Shown: positions 1 to 9,022, counted from the stretch's first letter. The stretch: 10,892 nt of DNA from Bondarzewia mesenterica (GCA_004802705.1 SGPL01000533.1:3886-14777), one strand, 5' to 3'. Notes: generated from the letters alone by a model not told the origin. Translations and numbers: made by a program.

Positions 1-452
1 ANANAAGANNNGATCAGAAAGNCCGACCTCTTGNAANAACCNNNGNACNCNTCCACCGCCTTCANGTGAAGAGTCAACTTACTCAACAACGGTTGGCAGT
101 AATANANATTCGCGACGACTAAGGTAGCAAATANCAATGTCTCAAGGCNTTCNAAATCTCAGGNAAGAGAGATCGCAGATGGAGACGCACCGAATGTACT
201 CGCAAACCCAAACACAACGTTCAACACGAGCCCAAAATGCGCCGGTCTCTCGCTGTCATACCTCAATCTCTTCGGTATCGGCACGATCCCGAAATCTCTC
301 TCGCGCGTTTCACCAGCCGATAGTACAAGAGAATCGTCTTCGGCCTTCTGAATCGCACCTGGAGCTGGCGTCGGACTGATAGTGGAGGCGTCGGGCGTTG
401 CGGACCCGTGGCCGTGCAGGACGTCGTCGGGTCGTTGCTCCTTGCTTTCCAT
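1..452 (-). CDS. MFS transporter, 5' part only (exons 1-2), runs off the left edge
   Basis: Partial membrane transporter of the major facilitator superfamily. I read exon 1 as 452 to 191 and exon 2 as 118 to 83, both minus strand, with intron 190-119 (gtgcgt...ttag) and a next donor gtaagt at 82-77; the rest falls in N-rich sequence. Exon 1 encodes a variable hydrophilic N-terminus followed by RDFGIVPIPKRLRYD and a first membrane segment starting near HFGLVLNVVFGFASTF. Exon 2 encodes VVAN-x-YYCQPLL. Both match the complete transporter at 3786-5658, which has the same junction positions, phases and 36-nt second exon, so the family call rests on that paralog. The start at 452 is the only upstream ATG in frame but is not proven. 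Substrate unknown. Several N in the codons of exon 2 prevent a full reading. Confidence 0.8.
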
Positions 453-1388
453 GCCTGCTGGCGACGAACGTGAACGAGCNTGAANACGATAGGGTTGTCA
501 TCCAATTTTATCATAACGGAATGCCGGAGGTGTATGGCGTCCATGAGCGCTTTTTATAGAAGTCATGCTGCATGATCATGGGAAGGAGCCGAAAGCAGTA
601 TGTTTTGCCCACGGATTGATTCCNGCTCTACTGGTGTAACTGGTGTAAAGCACACAGGCTGTGAATGTTACCCACCTACCGTCAGTAAGTNAATTCCGTC
701 GNGTCCTTACCCAAATCGCCTTTCGATCAGTGCCTTGGAATNCATTGAAAGCCCCTTCGTTTGTAAGTCTCAAGTTGTTCCTCATCATGGCGACTAGCTC
801 ACCTCTGACAGTGGTGTCGTGGTGCCGAATGTGCTTTTAGACAACCGGTGTCATCGATGGGTTTTTTTCCGGCTATGCTGGTGACCTTGATGAGCAACGA
901 CTCGTTTACATGCATTGGCAGACAAGGCCAGAGCCGCGGCATCTGGCTAAGTATACCGTTGCTGATGCCTTGGGAGTCAGTTCATGGATCATGTCCAAGA
1001 ACGACGAGTATGGCAAGCCGGAGTGGAACGACGTGATTCTCATGCATCTAGGTACCTCGAAATTTTTTCAGAAACCCGGACTCTCCTCGTCGATTTGACA
1101 TTCCGGAAGGCTACCAAATTCGGGGAGGGAGGACATAAGGAGGCTACGCCACAGAGAGCAAGGGTGGACATCATCGCCATTGTTTGGGAATCCACGCGTA
1201 CAGCATCGGGACATATCTGGTAATCAAGCGCTTTGATCAGCTAGTCCAACTGTGCTGTCTTCCCCATACCTTGGGTTCACTGACTAGCGACCTCTATGAA
1301 GAGGGAACTCCAGATTCTCAAGATGAATGGGACAGAGGGAGGTTGGGAGCTTGAGGAGCTTGAGGACGGGGAGGACACATCCAGCTGA
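451..1388 (+). pseudogene. Unrecognised protein-coding relic with several frame breaks
   Basis: A chain of coding-like segments on the plus strand that I cannot assign to a family. Segments in order: about 461-535 (reads RVVIQFYHNGMPEVYGVHERF), 547-636 (MLHDHGKEPKAVCFAHGLIP), 661-762 (FRRVLTQIAFRSVPWN), then a plausible intron 763-840 (gtaagt...cttttag) that joins in phase, then 841-1075 (containing YTVADALGVSSWIMSKNDEY and PEWNDVILMHLGTSKFF). A one-base shift near 1075 restores RRFDIPEGYQIRGGRT, a TAA follows at 1136-1138, and the same frame resumes with GTYLVIKRFDQLVQLCCLPH. A further shift near 1320 gives an acidic tail ending at a TGA at 1386-1388. Stops at 637 and 646 sit in a 9-bp tandem repeat (ctggtgtaa twice). 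Either a decayed gene, or an intact one spoiled by poor sequence; N are frequent before 760, but the breaks at 1075, 1136 and 1320 lie in N-free sequence. Confidence 0.45.
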
Positions 1389-1712
1389 GTTGACTGTTTA
1401 CCATCCTCAAGAGGGAACCACTCGACATCAACCCCAGTTGATAGCTTTAGGCATCGTGTTACCATTCTTTCCATTAATTAAATATCTCATGACCTCCTCT
1501 GCAGTGTGTGCGATATAAAGCGGTAAGGTCATGGACAAGCTTGTTTTATCTTCAGATCTCTGACGTGGTAATACTCTTTATTAATCAATGCGAGGCCGCC
1601 AGCTCTTGCGCAGTCACTGCGCAATAGCTTCTTTATGAACCGCTGAGCAAAGGAGACGCCCAAAGCTTGGTATATACGTGGCAAGGTATCCCACTTGAAT
1701 CTGCAGTGCACT
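1389..1712 (+). promoter_or_regulatory. Intergenic/5' region of the 1713 gene
   Basis: No convincing gene. It holds TATAAA at 1514-1519 and TATATA at 1671-1676, the latter about 40 bp before the ATG at 1713, and a 29-bp near-perfect palindrome at 1601-1629. A 60-codon minus-strand reading frame covers 1529-1711 but has no recognisable domain or partner exon. That this is the promoter is inferred from position. Confidence 0.35.
1601..1629. repeat. 29-bp near-perfect palindrome (14-nt arms, 1-nt centre)
   Basis: The inner part is a perfect inverted repeat, TTGCGCAGT at 1606-1614 and ACTGCGCAA at 1616-1624, around a single C at 1615. The arms extend outward to AGCT on both sides with only one mismatch (C1605 against T1625). 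It lies 84 bp upstream of the ATG at 1713. It could be a binding site for a dimeric regulator or form a hairpin; nothing in the sequence decides between these. Confidence 0.75.
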
Positions 1713-3102
1713 ATGTTTTCCCCAAATCCTAGGTCTGGAAACTTTGGCGGGGGTCGTCAAATCAAGGAAGGCTTGATAGATTCCGAGCCTATCGAAACTT
1801 TACCGGTACCAGACACATCTGAAACCGCAACGACTGGCACCAATCTGAGCACCGATATTGAACACCTAGAGTATGTCGCATCATACAATTGGACGAGCTC
1901 CTCGAACCCTACCATGATAGTTCCCGGTATGTTTTCATCATCTTTATTTCCAAAATTTTGCACTCATGCATCGTTCGGTGTGATGGTCGTGAATTAACTT
2001 TCTGCAGGCTCTCCACCTGTGTGGAATGACCGACCAGTGCCCTTCACACTCAAATCAGATACCGATGCCCGCTACCTTGACCAACATGGTTTGGGGCTGT
2101 CATCATCCCCCCTCCTAGCTCTCATGACTGCCGCCGACACTATGGGGAAGCCTGTCGATTGGCCCGCAATCGACTTCGTCACAGATCGGAATTCGTTGCG
2201 GAAGCTTGTGAGCTGGATCGATGGATCGACGACCTCAAGGGACTTCAGGATCGATTTGGAGTTGGCTGGGAGCCGCACCGTTTTGTTCAATAGGTGGGAG
2301 GCGAGACATCAAGACGAGATGGGCCGCGGGACGTTCGGGTTTCAGTTTGAACTTGCTACAACAACACCAGTGCCAGGATGCGAGGATAGTACTGCGCATC
2401 TTCGTATCATCAAATATGCATGTTCNCTCNNTATACTCATGNCGGAGANGTGAGTACTCACGAGAATTGCAGGATTTCTTTGGTTTCAAGATGGTCGTCC
2501 GTTTNGAGGTAGACGCCTGTCTTCCGTTCTCTTCTTCAGGCGCGTCTACGTCCTTCACAACATCTCCATCGCCTACTCCGAACAATCTGGNNGACTCGAT
2601 GGCCAATCTCAGGATCGATTCTGTGCACACATCATCAGAAGGCTCTCTCCCTCCATCTCCTCCGTCAGCGATAAATTGTCCTCCGGCGATCACCATCATC
2701 CGCGCAGGCGTCGAGGTGCCACAGTCTTCAATCCTAGAATTGACAACGCGGTCGGAAAGAGCTTCTCAGAACCTCGACTGGCGCCGTNTCTTCCCACAAC
2801 TGTACCTGACCAGCACGCCACATCTCTACCTCGGGGTCCACATCCAAGGTTGTTTCCGGACAATCGTGAAGCGCAACATGAATGATGAGCAGATGGTCCA
2901 ACGTAAGGAGAGAGCGGAAGGTCAGATGAGGAAGTTAGGAAGCNCTTTGAAGGTGATACATGACATCGTCATGAATCATGGGAGGAATTCGCGTTTGAGC
3001 TTAGTCTGTGAGCGGGGAGTGCTGACGGTGTATAGACGACAAAGTTTGGAGAGGTGTCTTCCGGACGAGGTTTTGCAGCGGTTCAGATCTGTTGCTCGTT
3101 GA
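1713..3102 (+). CDS. Fungal protein of unknown function, possibly DXO/RAI1-like fold (three exons, 417 aa)
   Basis: Exons 1713-1926, 2008-2417 and 2473-3102 join in phase to 417 codons plus stop. Intron 1 (1927-2007) is gtatgt...ctgcag and creates the conserved-looking IVPGSPPVW. Intron 2 (2418-2472) uses a GC donor (gcatgt...ttgcag) and joins HLRIIKY to DFFGFKMVVR. I recognise the pattern of a large fungal family, which I recall being auto-labelled 'geranylgeranyl pyrophosphate synthetase' or 'decapping nuclease'; no prenyltransferase DDxxD is visible. The segments R-x-EVDAC (about 218-224), ILELTTRS (295-302) and FPQLYLTSTPHLYLGVH (315-331) line up in order with the E-D, E-x-K and substrate-end motifs of DXO/RAI1 enzymes, but the lysine of E-x-K is a threonine here (T299). 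The 209-codon last exon has a Ser/Pro-rich stretch (about 228-270) and ends in a helical region. Start chosen as the first ATG in frame. Function unknown; family membership fairly sure, fold link tentative. Confidence 0.75.
2418..2472 (+). other. GC-AG intron in the 1713-3102 gene
   Basis: A 55-nt intron starting gcatgt and ending ttgcag. The phase-0 junction restores a continuous protein across the site, whereas reading on meets a stop at 2454. No GT nearby gives the right phase. Several N lie inside the intron, and a single-base error at the donor (gtatgt read as gcatgt) cannot be excluded. Confidence 0.55.
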
Positions 3103-3785
3103 AGATAGCTCACTTCGAGAATTGTGATGATAANAACACGGGGAACCTACGACTCTACTACGTCGTCTTGTAGGCTTTCGCATCTAAAGTACTGTATAGC
3201 TCANGTATAGCTTGCGTTGACTACCAATTCGAACATGCATCTTGGGCCNAGCCTACGTCATTCAAGTCCTGCAGAAATTGTCAAACGGCAGGATCATCAT
3301 CTTGANGCACGAAACTCGGACGAAGGTTGAAACATCGACGACTTGTCNTAATCTGTAACTGAACTGAACTGAACGCCCCAGTGGAAAGCTTCAACAATGG
3401 ACCTTCGTGCAGCTCTGTGCAGCTNCTCCTTTCCTCTACTTCAGAAGTGTNTNTTTGTCAATTCGAGCTTGGTCCTGTCCAATCCAGCACATTATTATCA
3501 AAGAGAAAACTCTCCAATGTTTTGTAGAGNATATCTGGGCGCTAAANAGGGTACTGATTGCCAAAAAGCAACGCACCTAATCCACTTCNCTGTTCCGACG
3601 AAGCCAGATCTTCTCACNAAAAGTATCCGTAATCCAATTACCTCCGTGAGTGATGTATTTNAAGCACCTACTAAGCACCAACCGACTTCGCCCTCATGCT
3701 ATTTAAGCCAGTTTAAGCCGCACCCAACGGAGCTTCTCCCTAATTAACCGATACGCTTGCCTCCCTTCCTACAGCTGCTTGCTTA
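3103..3785 (+). promoter_or_regulatory. Intergenic region and likely promoter of the 3786 transporter
   Basis: No supported gene. A plus-strand reading frame at 3397-3747 has many N, no domain and no matching exon. Near 3357-3374 there is a short run of the 5-bp unit aactg. A TATA-like TATTTAAG lies at 3700-3707, about 80 bp before the ATG at 3786, and TTTAAGCC occurs twice 10 bp apart (3702-3709, 3712-3719). A pyrimidine-rich leader precedes the ATG, as often seen in fungal promoters. Promoter role inferred from position. Confidence 0.45.
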
Positions 3786-5658
3786 ATGGCTAAAAACTCA
3801 CAGGGAGACTCTTCGCCTATTGANACTCTATCGAGCACTGTAGCATCCACGCCNGTGCCAAAACAAACCACCCTGTCAAGAGACTTTGGCTTCCTGCCAA
3901 TTCCGCGAAGACTGCGCTATGATCCCGACGCGCCAGTGCATTTTGGGCTCTTATTGAATATTGTCATGGGAATTGCGGGCACATTCAGTGCGTATCTAAT
4001 CCNATGATCCCCGTCCAAANTGGTCTTGAANTGGTTTATCAATTGTGAACAGTCATCACGAACCTATATTATTGCCAGCCATTGCTGAGTGAGTTCGTTC
4101 TCCTGCGCGTTGATCAGTATTGGGTCAGTATGCACGTATCAATTATAGGTTTCTGATTAGTTCCTGTCTACTAGTCCAGTTGGCCGATTCATTTGATGTG
4201 TCGTACAGTGAAGTCTCGAGGTGAGGCTTGCACAGATACTGCGATTGATTGGTTTGCCTATTTACTCACCTGGCTCTTCCTCTCTCTCAGGATTCCAATT
4301 TTGATTCAAGGCGGGTGGGTCTCTTATACTGCATATACTTACTTTGAAGATATACGTACTTCCATGCAGCTACGCCGCGGGTCTCCTCCTGATCTCCCCC
4401 CTTGGTGATCTTGTCCGCCGTCGCCCTGTCCTCCTCGCCGTGGTTTTTGTCTCGGCGACCCTCACGATTGGGCTCGCCGTCACCCACTCCCTCGCCGCCT
4501 TCGAAGCAATTTCCTTCCTCGTCGGCACTTTTAGCGTGGCGCCGCAGATCCTCATCCCTCTCGCCGCCGACCTGTCTCCACCTCACAGGCGCGCCACTGC
4601 CATATCCATCGTCATGTCCGGCCTCCTCCTTGGCATCCTGGTCGCTCGTGTCATTGCGGGCATCATAGCCGAATTTGCGTCGTGGCGCGTCGTATACTAC
4701 ATGGCCATCGGCGTGCAGTATGCAGTTCTTGTGTCTCTTTGGGCGACGCTGCCGGACTATCCTGCGAAAAACGTCGGTCAGGGCCTGTCCTATTGGAGTA
4801 TCTTGCGGTCTATGGCGAAGTTGGCCGTGACGGAGCCCGTGCTTATACAGGCATGTTTGATCAGCATCGCGTCGATGGCGTGTTTTACGAATTTCTGGGT
4901 CACTCTCACGTTTCTCCTGGGTGAGGCGCCTTACAATTACTCCACGTAAGCCTACTGTCTTCTCTCATATTAATTAAGTCGCTAATATCCTTGTGAAGGT
5001 TGGTGATAGGGCTTTTTGGGCTGGTCGGTATGGCCGGCGTGCTGATGAGTCCGGTTCTTGGACGCCTGGTGGATCGACTGGTGCCTTGGTATGCGACCTT
5101 GGCGTCTACGATTTGCTTGCTTTTGACCCAAGCGGTAGGCACTGGTGCTATGGGGATCAATGTTGGTGCCGTGATCGTTGTTTGTCTTGGCCTGGACGTA
5201 TTCCGGCAGATGCAGCAAGTGTCAATTACGACGGCTGTTTATGGGTACGTCTCTTTTCCCCTCGAGAGATGCAATCGTTGAAATCATGGGGTACAATTAG
5301 GATTTCCTCCAGTGCTACTGCACGGCTAAATGGAGTTCTCATAATCGCTGTGCGTACTCCGCACAATTGGTCTCTGAAGTATTGCTCACTGGGAGCGTGC
5401 GTACAGATTTTCTTCGGACAAATCATGGGCACAGCAGTCGGCACTAAGGTTTTCAATGATCATGGTTGGCGTGCCGCGGCAGCCCTTTCGCTTGCTTGGA
5501 CAGGATGGCAATTATTGATTTTGCTCCTTCGGGGTCCGCACTGTTCACAGTATACGTGGTTTGGATACGAGGGTGGGATGGACTGGAGGAAGCATGTGAG
5601 CACCATGAAGAAAGCCGATAGGGAGGCGGGGATGACAGATATTAAAGAGGGAGAGTAA
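3786..5658 (+). CDS. MFS transporter, complete, eight exons, 476 aa
   Basis: Integral membrane transporter of the major facilitator superfamily. Exons: 3786-3987, 4053-4088, 4175-4220, 4291-4314, 4370-4945, 4999-5244, 5301-5349, 5407-5658; all introns are GT-AG, 53-86 nt, and the sum is 1431 nt in one frame. The N-terminus is a Ser/Thr-rich cytosolic tail, then RDFGFLPIPRRLRYDP (about 32-47) and the first helix. Exons 2-4 encode ITNLYYCQPLLIQLADSF, VSYSEVSR and IPILIQGG. Exon 5 opens with YAAGLLLISPLGDLVRRRP, the loop 2-3 motif A of MFS proteins, and carries PQILIPLAADLSPPHRRA. Later exons give LGRLVDRLVPWYA and GQIMGTAVGTKVF, and the end has the family-typical GPHCSQYTWFGYEGG followed by a charged tail. 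Length and about 12 hydrophobic segments fit a full transporter. Substrate cannot be told. It faces the peptidase gene tail to tail. Three N in exon 1 leave a few residues unread. Confidence 0.93.
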
Positions 5659-6083
5659 AGACAGAAAGGAGTAAAGAGATAGAACGGCTGTCTTCTGTTT
5701 AAGTCATCAACGAAGACCAAGTGAAGGGTGAGTCAAGTAAAAATCACGCGTCCTCAGAGAAGTGTAATTTATTGGTCAGTTGATGAATTTTCAATAGATT
5801 TGCTGCGAAACATCGTGGTCTGAATGCGAGCTGATATGTAAGAATTTCGGCTGTGCCTTGTTGGATGACGTGTTGGATGCGTTGTTGAACCGCAAGACTT
5901 TTAGATAATTCGGTTTCATCGGAGACGATGGATAACACGCGATTGTCTCCCTACTTACATGGGCTCAAGTTACGAAGTCATCCCACTGAAAATCACAACC
6001 GCAAAACATGAAAGCAAATACATACATTCAGACGATGAGCTATACACCTTTCAACTTTGCATTGCAGCAAAGGCTCGGTACCA
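5659..6083. other. Convergent intergenic region
   Basis: Gap between the stop of the MFS transporter (5658) and the stop of the peptidase (6084). It should hold both 3' untranslated ends. A minus-strand AATAAA occurs at 5773-5768, about 310 nt past the peptidase stop, and could be its polyadenylation signal. A 64-codon minus-strand frame at 5744-5938 has no recognisable features and I do not call it a gene. Confidence 0.5.
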
Positions 6084-9022
6084 TCACGGCAATGCCATAA
6101 AGAGAGGCATCAGCGCGGTGAGGTTTGGTGTCCCCACACCTAGACACCACAACGTTAGAAAAAAAGAGGTTCTTTCAAATTTTGTGAGGAAAAATTACAC
6201 ACCAGTGACGGGATCCCATCCTACGGTGCTTTCGTTATTTGCATCCTGTCAGTGACCGTTGCTTAGGATGTACCAAGGCTGACGAACTTACGAATTAAAA
6301 CCAGGAGTTCCTTTCGACAGATTGTCACAAGTTAAGTACCCGACTGATTGAAAGAAATATCAACGTACCGCAACCTTGGTTGCCACCCGTAGTGATGTCA
6401 TTGAAGCCGCTTGCGAAGCTCTCCGAATAAATCTGGAGGATTGAGGACGGGAAAGTGTTGTTGCTAAGTGAGTATGCTCAATATCAACGCAGAATAATAT
6501 TGTCATACCGTAGGGTTGATGAAACCTATCGAAGACCTTGGATGAGAACGGGTGGTTACACGGATACTAATATCACTCACCGACTGGGCCCTTCCCCGCA
6601 GCGATGCGTGCATCGTTGATGAGTGTGATCAATGATCCGACGACAGGAGAGGATGCGGAGGTTCCAAAAACGAGTCCAAACGCCCCATTAATTCCTATTC
6701 AAGCAAGCAATCAAAGTGGTTAACCCATCCAGTAGGACGTTGTACATGACAGATGCACCTCACCTATGACATAGTTCGCACTGTCGATTAATACCGAAAT
6801 TTAATGGCGCTCGAAGCATTCGGGAGGAGGAAGGAAAAGAAAAACTCAACGAACCCGTTCGCAGATAGATCAGGAAATGCTCGTGACTGATCATGCCGGA
6901 CTCGCACATGAGTTCTCGAGTCCCGTTTTTGCCTCAATTGAAGGAATGGGTCTCACATTTCCACTGTTGTTAAATTGGGCAGAAGTGAATGGCGGAGGGT
7001 GATCTTGCAAGAAGGTTGTCACAGCGGCAGCTTGGTATGACGGCATGGGGAAAATATTGCTGAAGCCCCCTCCACTAAAAATGACCTGTTCACACGCGCT
7101 TTCCGGATCGTTGACCGTAGATCCTGGGTTCACCTGCGTAGCGCCGACGGCGGTAACAAATGGACAAGTAACAGGAAATCCCGGGTTAAACTTTGTCCCA
7201 GTTTGAGTAGCTCTTCCTAAAATCAGAGAGTAAGGTTTCAATGTGAAGAGAGTGGCGCCCGAGACGTGGTATGAAGCCCACCAGCAGGATTCAGACAGAG
7301 GCCTCCATTTCCAGCGACACCGTCATCACCAGAGCTATAGAGCACGGTGGTTCCCATCATCCCAAGCTTCCCATATTCGGTGCATTGACGATTGGCATAG
7401 GCGGCAGTAACATCCGCTTCATCCGAGCCATATGATACGGAAACAACGTTCGGTGGCGCAATAATTCCACAAGACTCGGGACCTCAACGAAGACAAAGGA
7501 CAGAGAAATTAGCCCCAGCTTCTAGTATTGTGAGCCTACGCCGTTTGTTTACCTTTAAACCCGCCCGCGCGGGATCAGGATAAATGCCATCCTGAAAAAG
7601 ATGAGGTGAACGTCACGGCAGATCCTCTATACATACAGGATAATAATACCTCGTTAGGATCATCACCTCCCTCGAACGTACAGAACGAGGCATCGACCGC
7701 ATCAAGCCAGTTGTTAAAAGACGCTCCTATTGACAAATGTCAGTAATCCTAGCATTGGGAAATCAGCACCACTCAAGGCATGCCTTCAACCAGGTCACCG
7801 GTTTGCAACAATGTGATAGGCTGAGGGTTAGTGAGACTCATGGCATACTGCAAATCAAGATCGCTCTCTCCGTTGAAGTCAAAGCTTTGCTCCTGTGTCT
7901 GGACAGTACCTAGCGTCCGCAGTCGCGATGAGGTTTCTCGATTCACATACGTGATTATATGGAGCTCACCTCCGTCGATGGAGATCAGCGCCGGCCTGAC
8001 GCCTACCTGACTTGGAGAGAAGTTCCTGAAAATCTATCTGGTCACTTATAGAGCATCCATAGAACTGAGATTTGCTCCTTACGCGAAGAAAAGGTCAAGG
8101 TCTCCAGCAAGAAAAGCTTGCGGGGTGAACTCGACTGGAGGACCAAAGAACAATCAATGAATTGGCCGTAGACGAATAATTTTGTCAATCGGCAACGTAC
8201 CGATCCCGTAAGTGTTCTTCGCAGTGGCAACAGGCGTATAATTGACGGAGTAAAGCGCTCTCAGACAGTCAGGCGTGATGATCTCATCGCAGTTTTCCAG
8301 AGCCGGTGTTATGGTGACTTTGACTCCGTTAGTCTTTGGACCTGTACTGGGCAAAGGCATTCCCAGGCGTGAATGGGAGCGCTTTTGGTTCACGGGCTCT
8401 CGAATAGGTGCACGATTGTTAAAGTGAACGGTCGGTTTTATAAGGTCGACATGCTCGCGAACATGATTGGGTACGGAGTAAAAATGGCACCCTACATTAA
8501 GACATAAGTACTTTCTGAGACAAGCATATGCATCAACGATTTGGGAATTATCTTACCAATCTGCTCGAGGCCCGACGTGTGAGTGTAGACATGGTACTCC
8601 GTTTTGAGCAACTCTTCTACCTCAGCGACGCTCGCATCAACCTCGACCCATCCTCTACCAGGTGACAATCTGAGACGCTCATCGTTGAACCCAGAACCAA
8701 TCAACCAGTCCTTGACAGCAGCAATCGTCTCGTCACTGGGAGAGAAATAATCCACAACCTCTTTAGGAGACCAATGTTGCCCATAAGATGGCGAGTCGGG
8801 ATGAGCGATGCTGATGAGGAGATCTTCGAGCTTATGGAGGTTACGCTGGGCCAGTCCTATACGCAGAGGGAGAATGCGGTCTGATTCGAGTCGATGCGAG
8901 AGCGTCCAGTCCTCATTCGGTTCTGCTGCACGGCGCTCATGGACACCATGATTACGAGTTGCTGAAGGCAGAGCAAAAGCGGCGGTGCAAGAAAGTGCGA
9001 GACACCCGAACCAGAAGTGCAT
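6084..9022 (-). CDS. Secreted S53 sedolisin-family peptidase (tripeptidyl-peptidase type), 17 exons, about 634-637 aa
   Basis: Secreted serine-carboxyl peptidase acting on peptides or proteins at acid pH, by family knowledge. Minus-strand exons: 9022-8557, 8491-8201, 8134-8083, 8025-7970, 7909-7784, 7726-7650, 7591-7553 (or 7561), 7482-7282, 7216-6957, 6886-6855, 6780-6764, 6694-6581, 6525-6509, 6432-6369, 6310-6292, 6228-6203, 6139-6084. The protein starts with a signal peptide (MHFWFGCLALSCTAAFALPS), then the Pro-kumamolisin activation domain (about 35-180). The catalytic domain begins near ITPDCLRALY (227-236). Visible catalytic residues: Glu303 and Asp307 in GESDLDLQY, oxyanion Asp419 in SSGDDG, and nucleophile Ser549 in GTSASSP; calcium-site aspartates lie in FNDIT (592) and GWDPVTG (613). 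Last residues LFMALP. Numbering uses the shorter exon 7. The exon 7 to 8 junction is in frame only with a weak gtttaa donor, or with the better gtaaac donor plus one missing base. Otherwise complete. Confidence 0.92.
7553..7591 (-). other. Problem exon 7 of the S53 peptidase: frame break or weak donor
   Basis: The exon opens as DGIYPDP and should lead into GPESCGI of exon 8. With the consensus donor gtaaac (7552) the exon is one base short, although the last part then reads RAGGFKG, as expected for the family. With donor gtttaa (7560) the frame holds but the GGFK portion is lost. The break falls in the 10-bp GC palindrome CCCGCGCGGG at 7564-7573, a place prone to sequencing error. Confidence 0.6.
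7727..7783 (-). other. GC-AG intron (intron 5) in the S53 peptidase
   Basis: A 57-nt minus-strand intron with donor gcatgc after GAAG, ending in atag. It joins GDLVEG to ASFNNWLD in phase 1. Without it the frame hits TGA a few codons on, and no GT donor lies before that stop. The sequence here has no N, so this is a better-supported GC donor than the one at 2418. Confidence 0.75.

Noticed and set aside
137..379. 80-codon plus-strand reading frame
   Set aside because: Antisense to the MFS first exon, which matches its paralog; Arg/Ser-rich shadow with N.
1529..1711. 60-codon minus-strand reading frame upstream of the 1713 gene
   Set aside because: No domain, no splice partner, and it covers the palindrome and probable promoter.
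2235..2699. 154-codon minus-strand reading frame
   Set aside because: Antisense to exons 2 and 3 of the 1713 gene and passes through its intron; no family features.
3180..3260. Possible minus-strand tRNA (GTTCGAATT near 3228-3236)
   Set aside because: Only a T-loop-like string; no acceptor, D or anticodon stems could be paired around it.
3397..3747. 116-codon plus-strand reading frame before the MFS gene
   Set aside because: Many N, no recognisable motif, and overlaps the TATA-like element and leader.
5744..5938. 64-codon minus-strand reading frame in the convergent gap
   Set aside because: No domain, no partner exon, sits in likely 3' untranslated sequence.
5959..6255. 98-codon plus-strand reading frame
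   Set aside because: Antisense to the last exons of the peptidase, whose splicing restores GWDPVTG-VGTPN.
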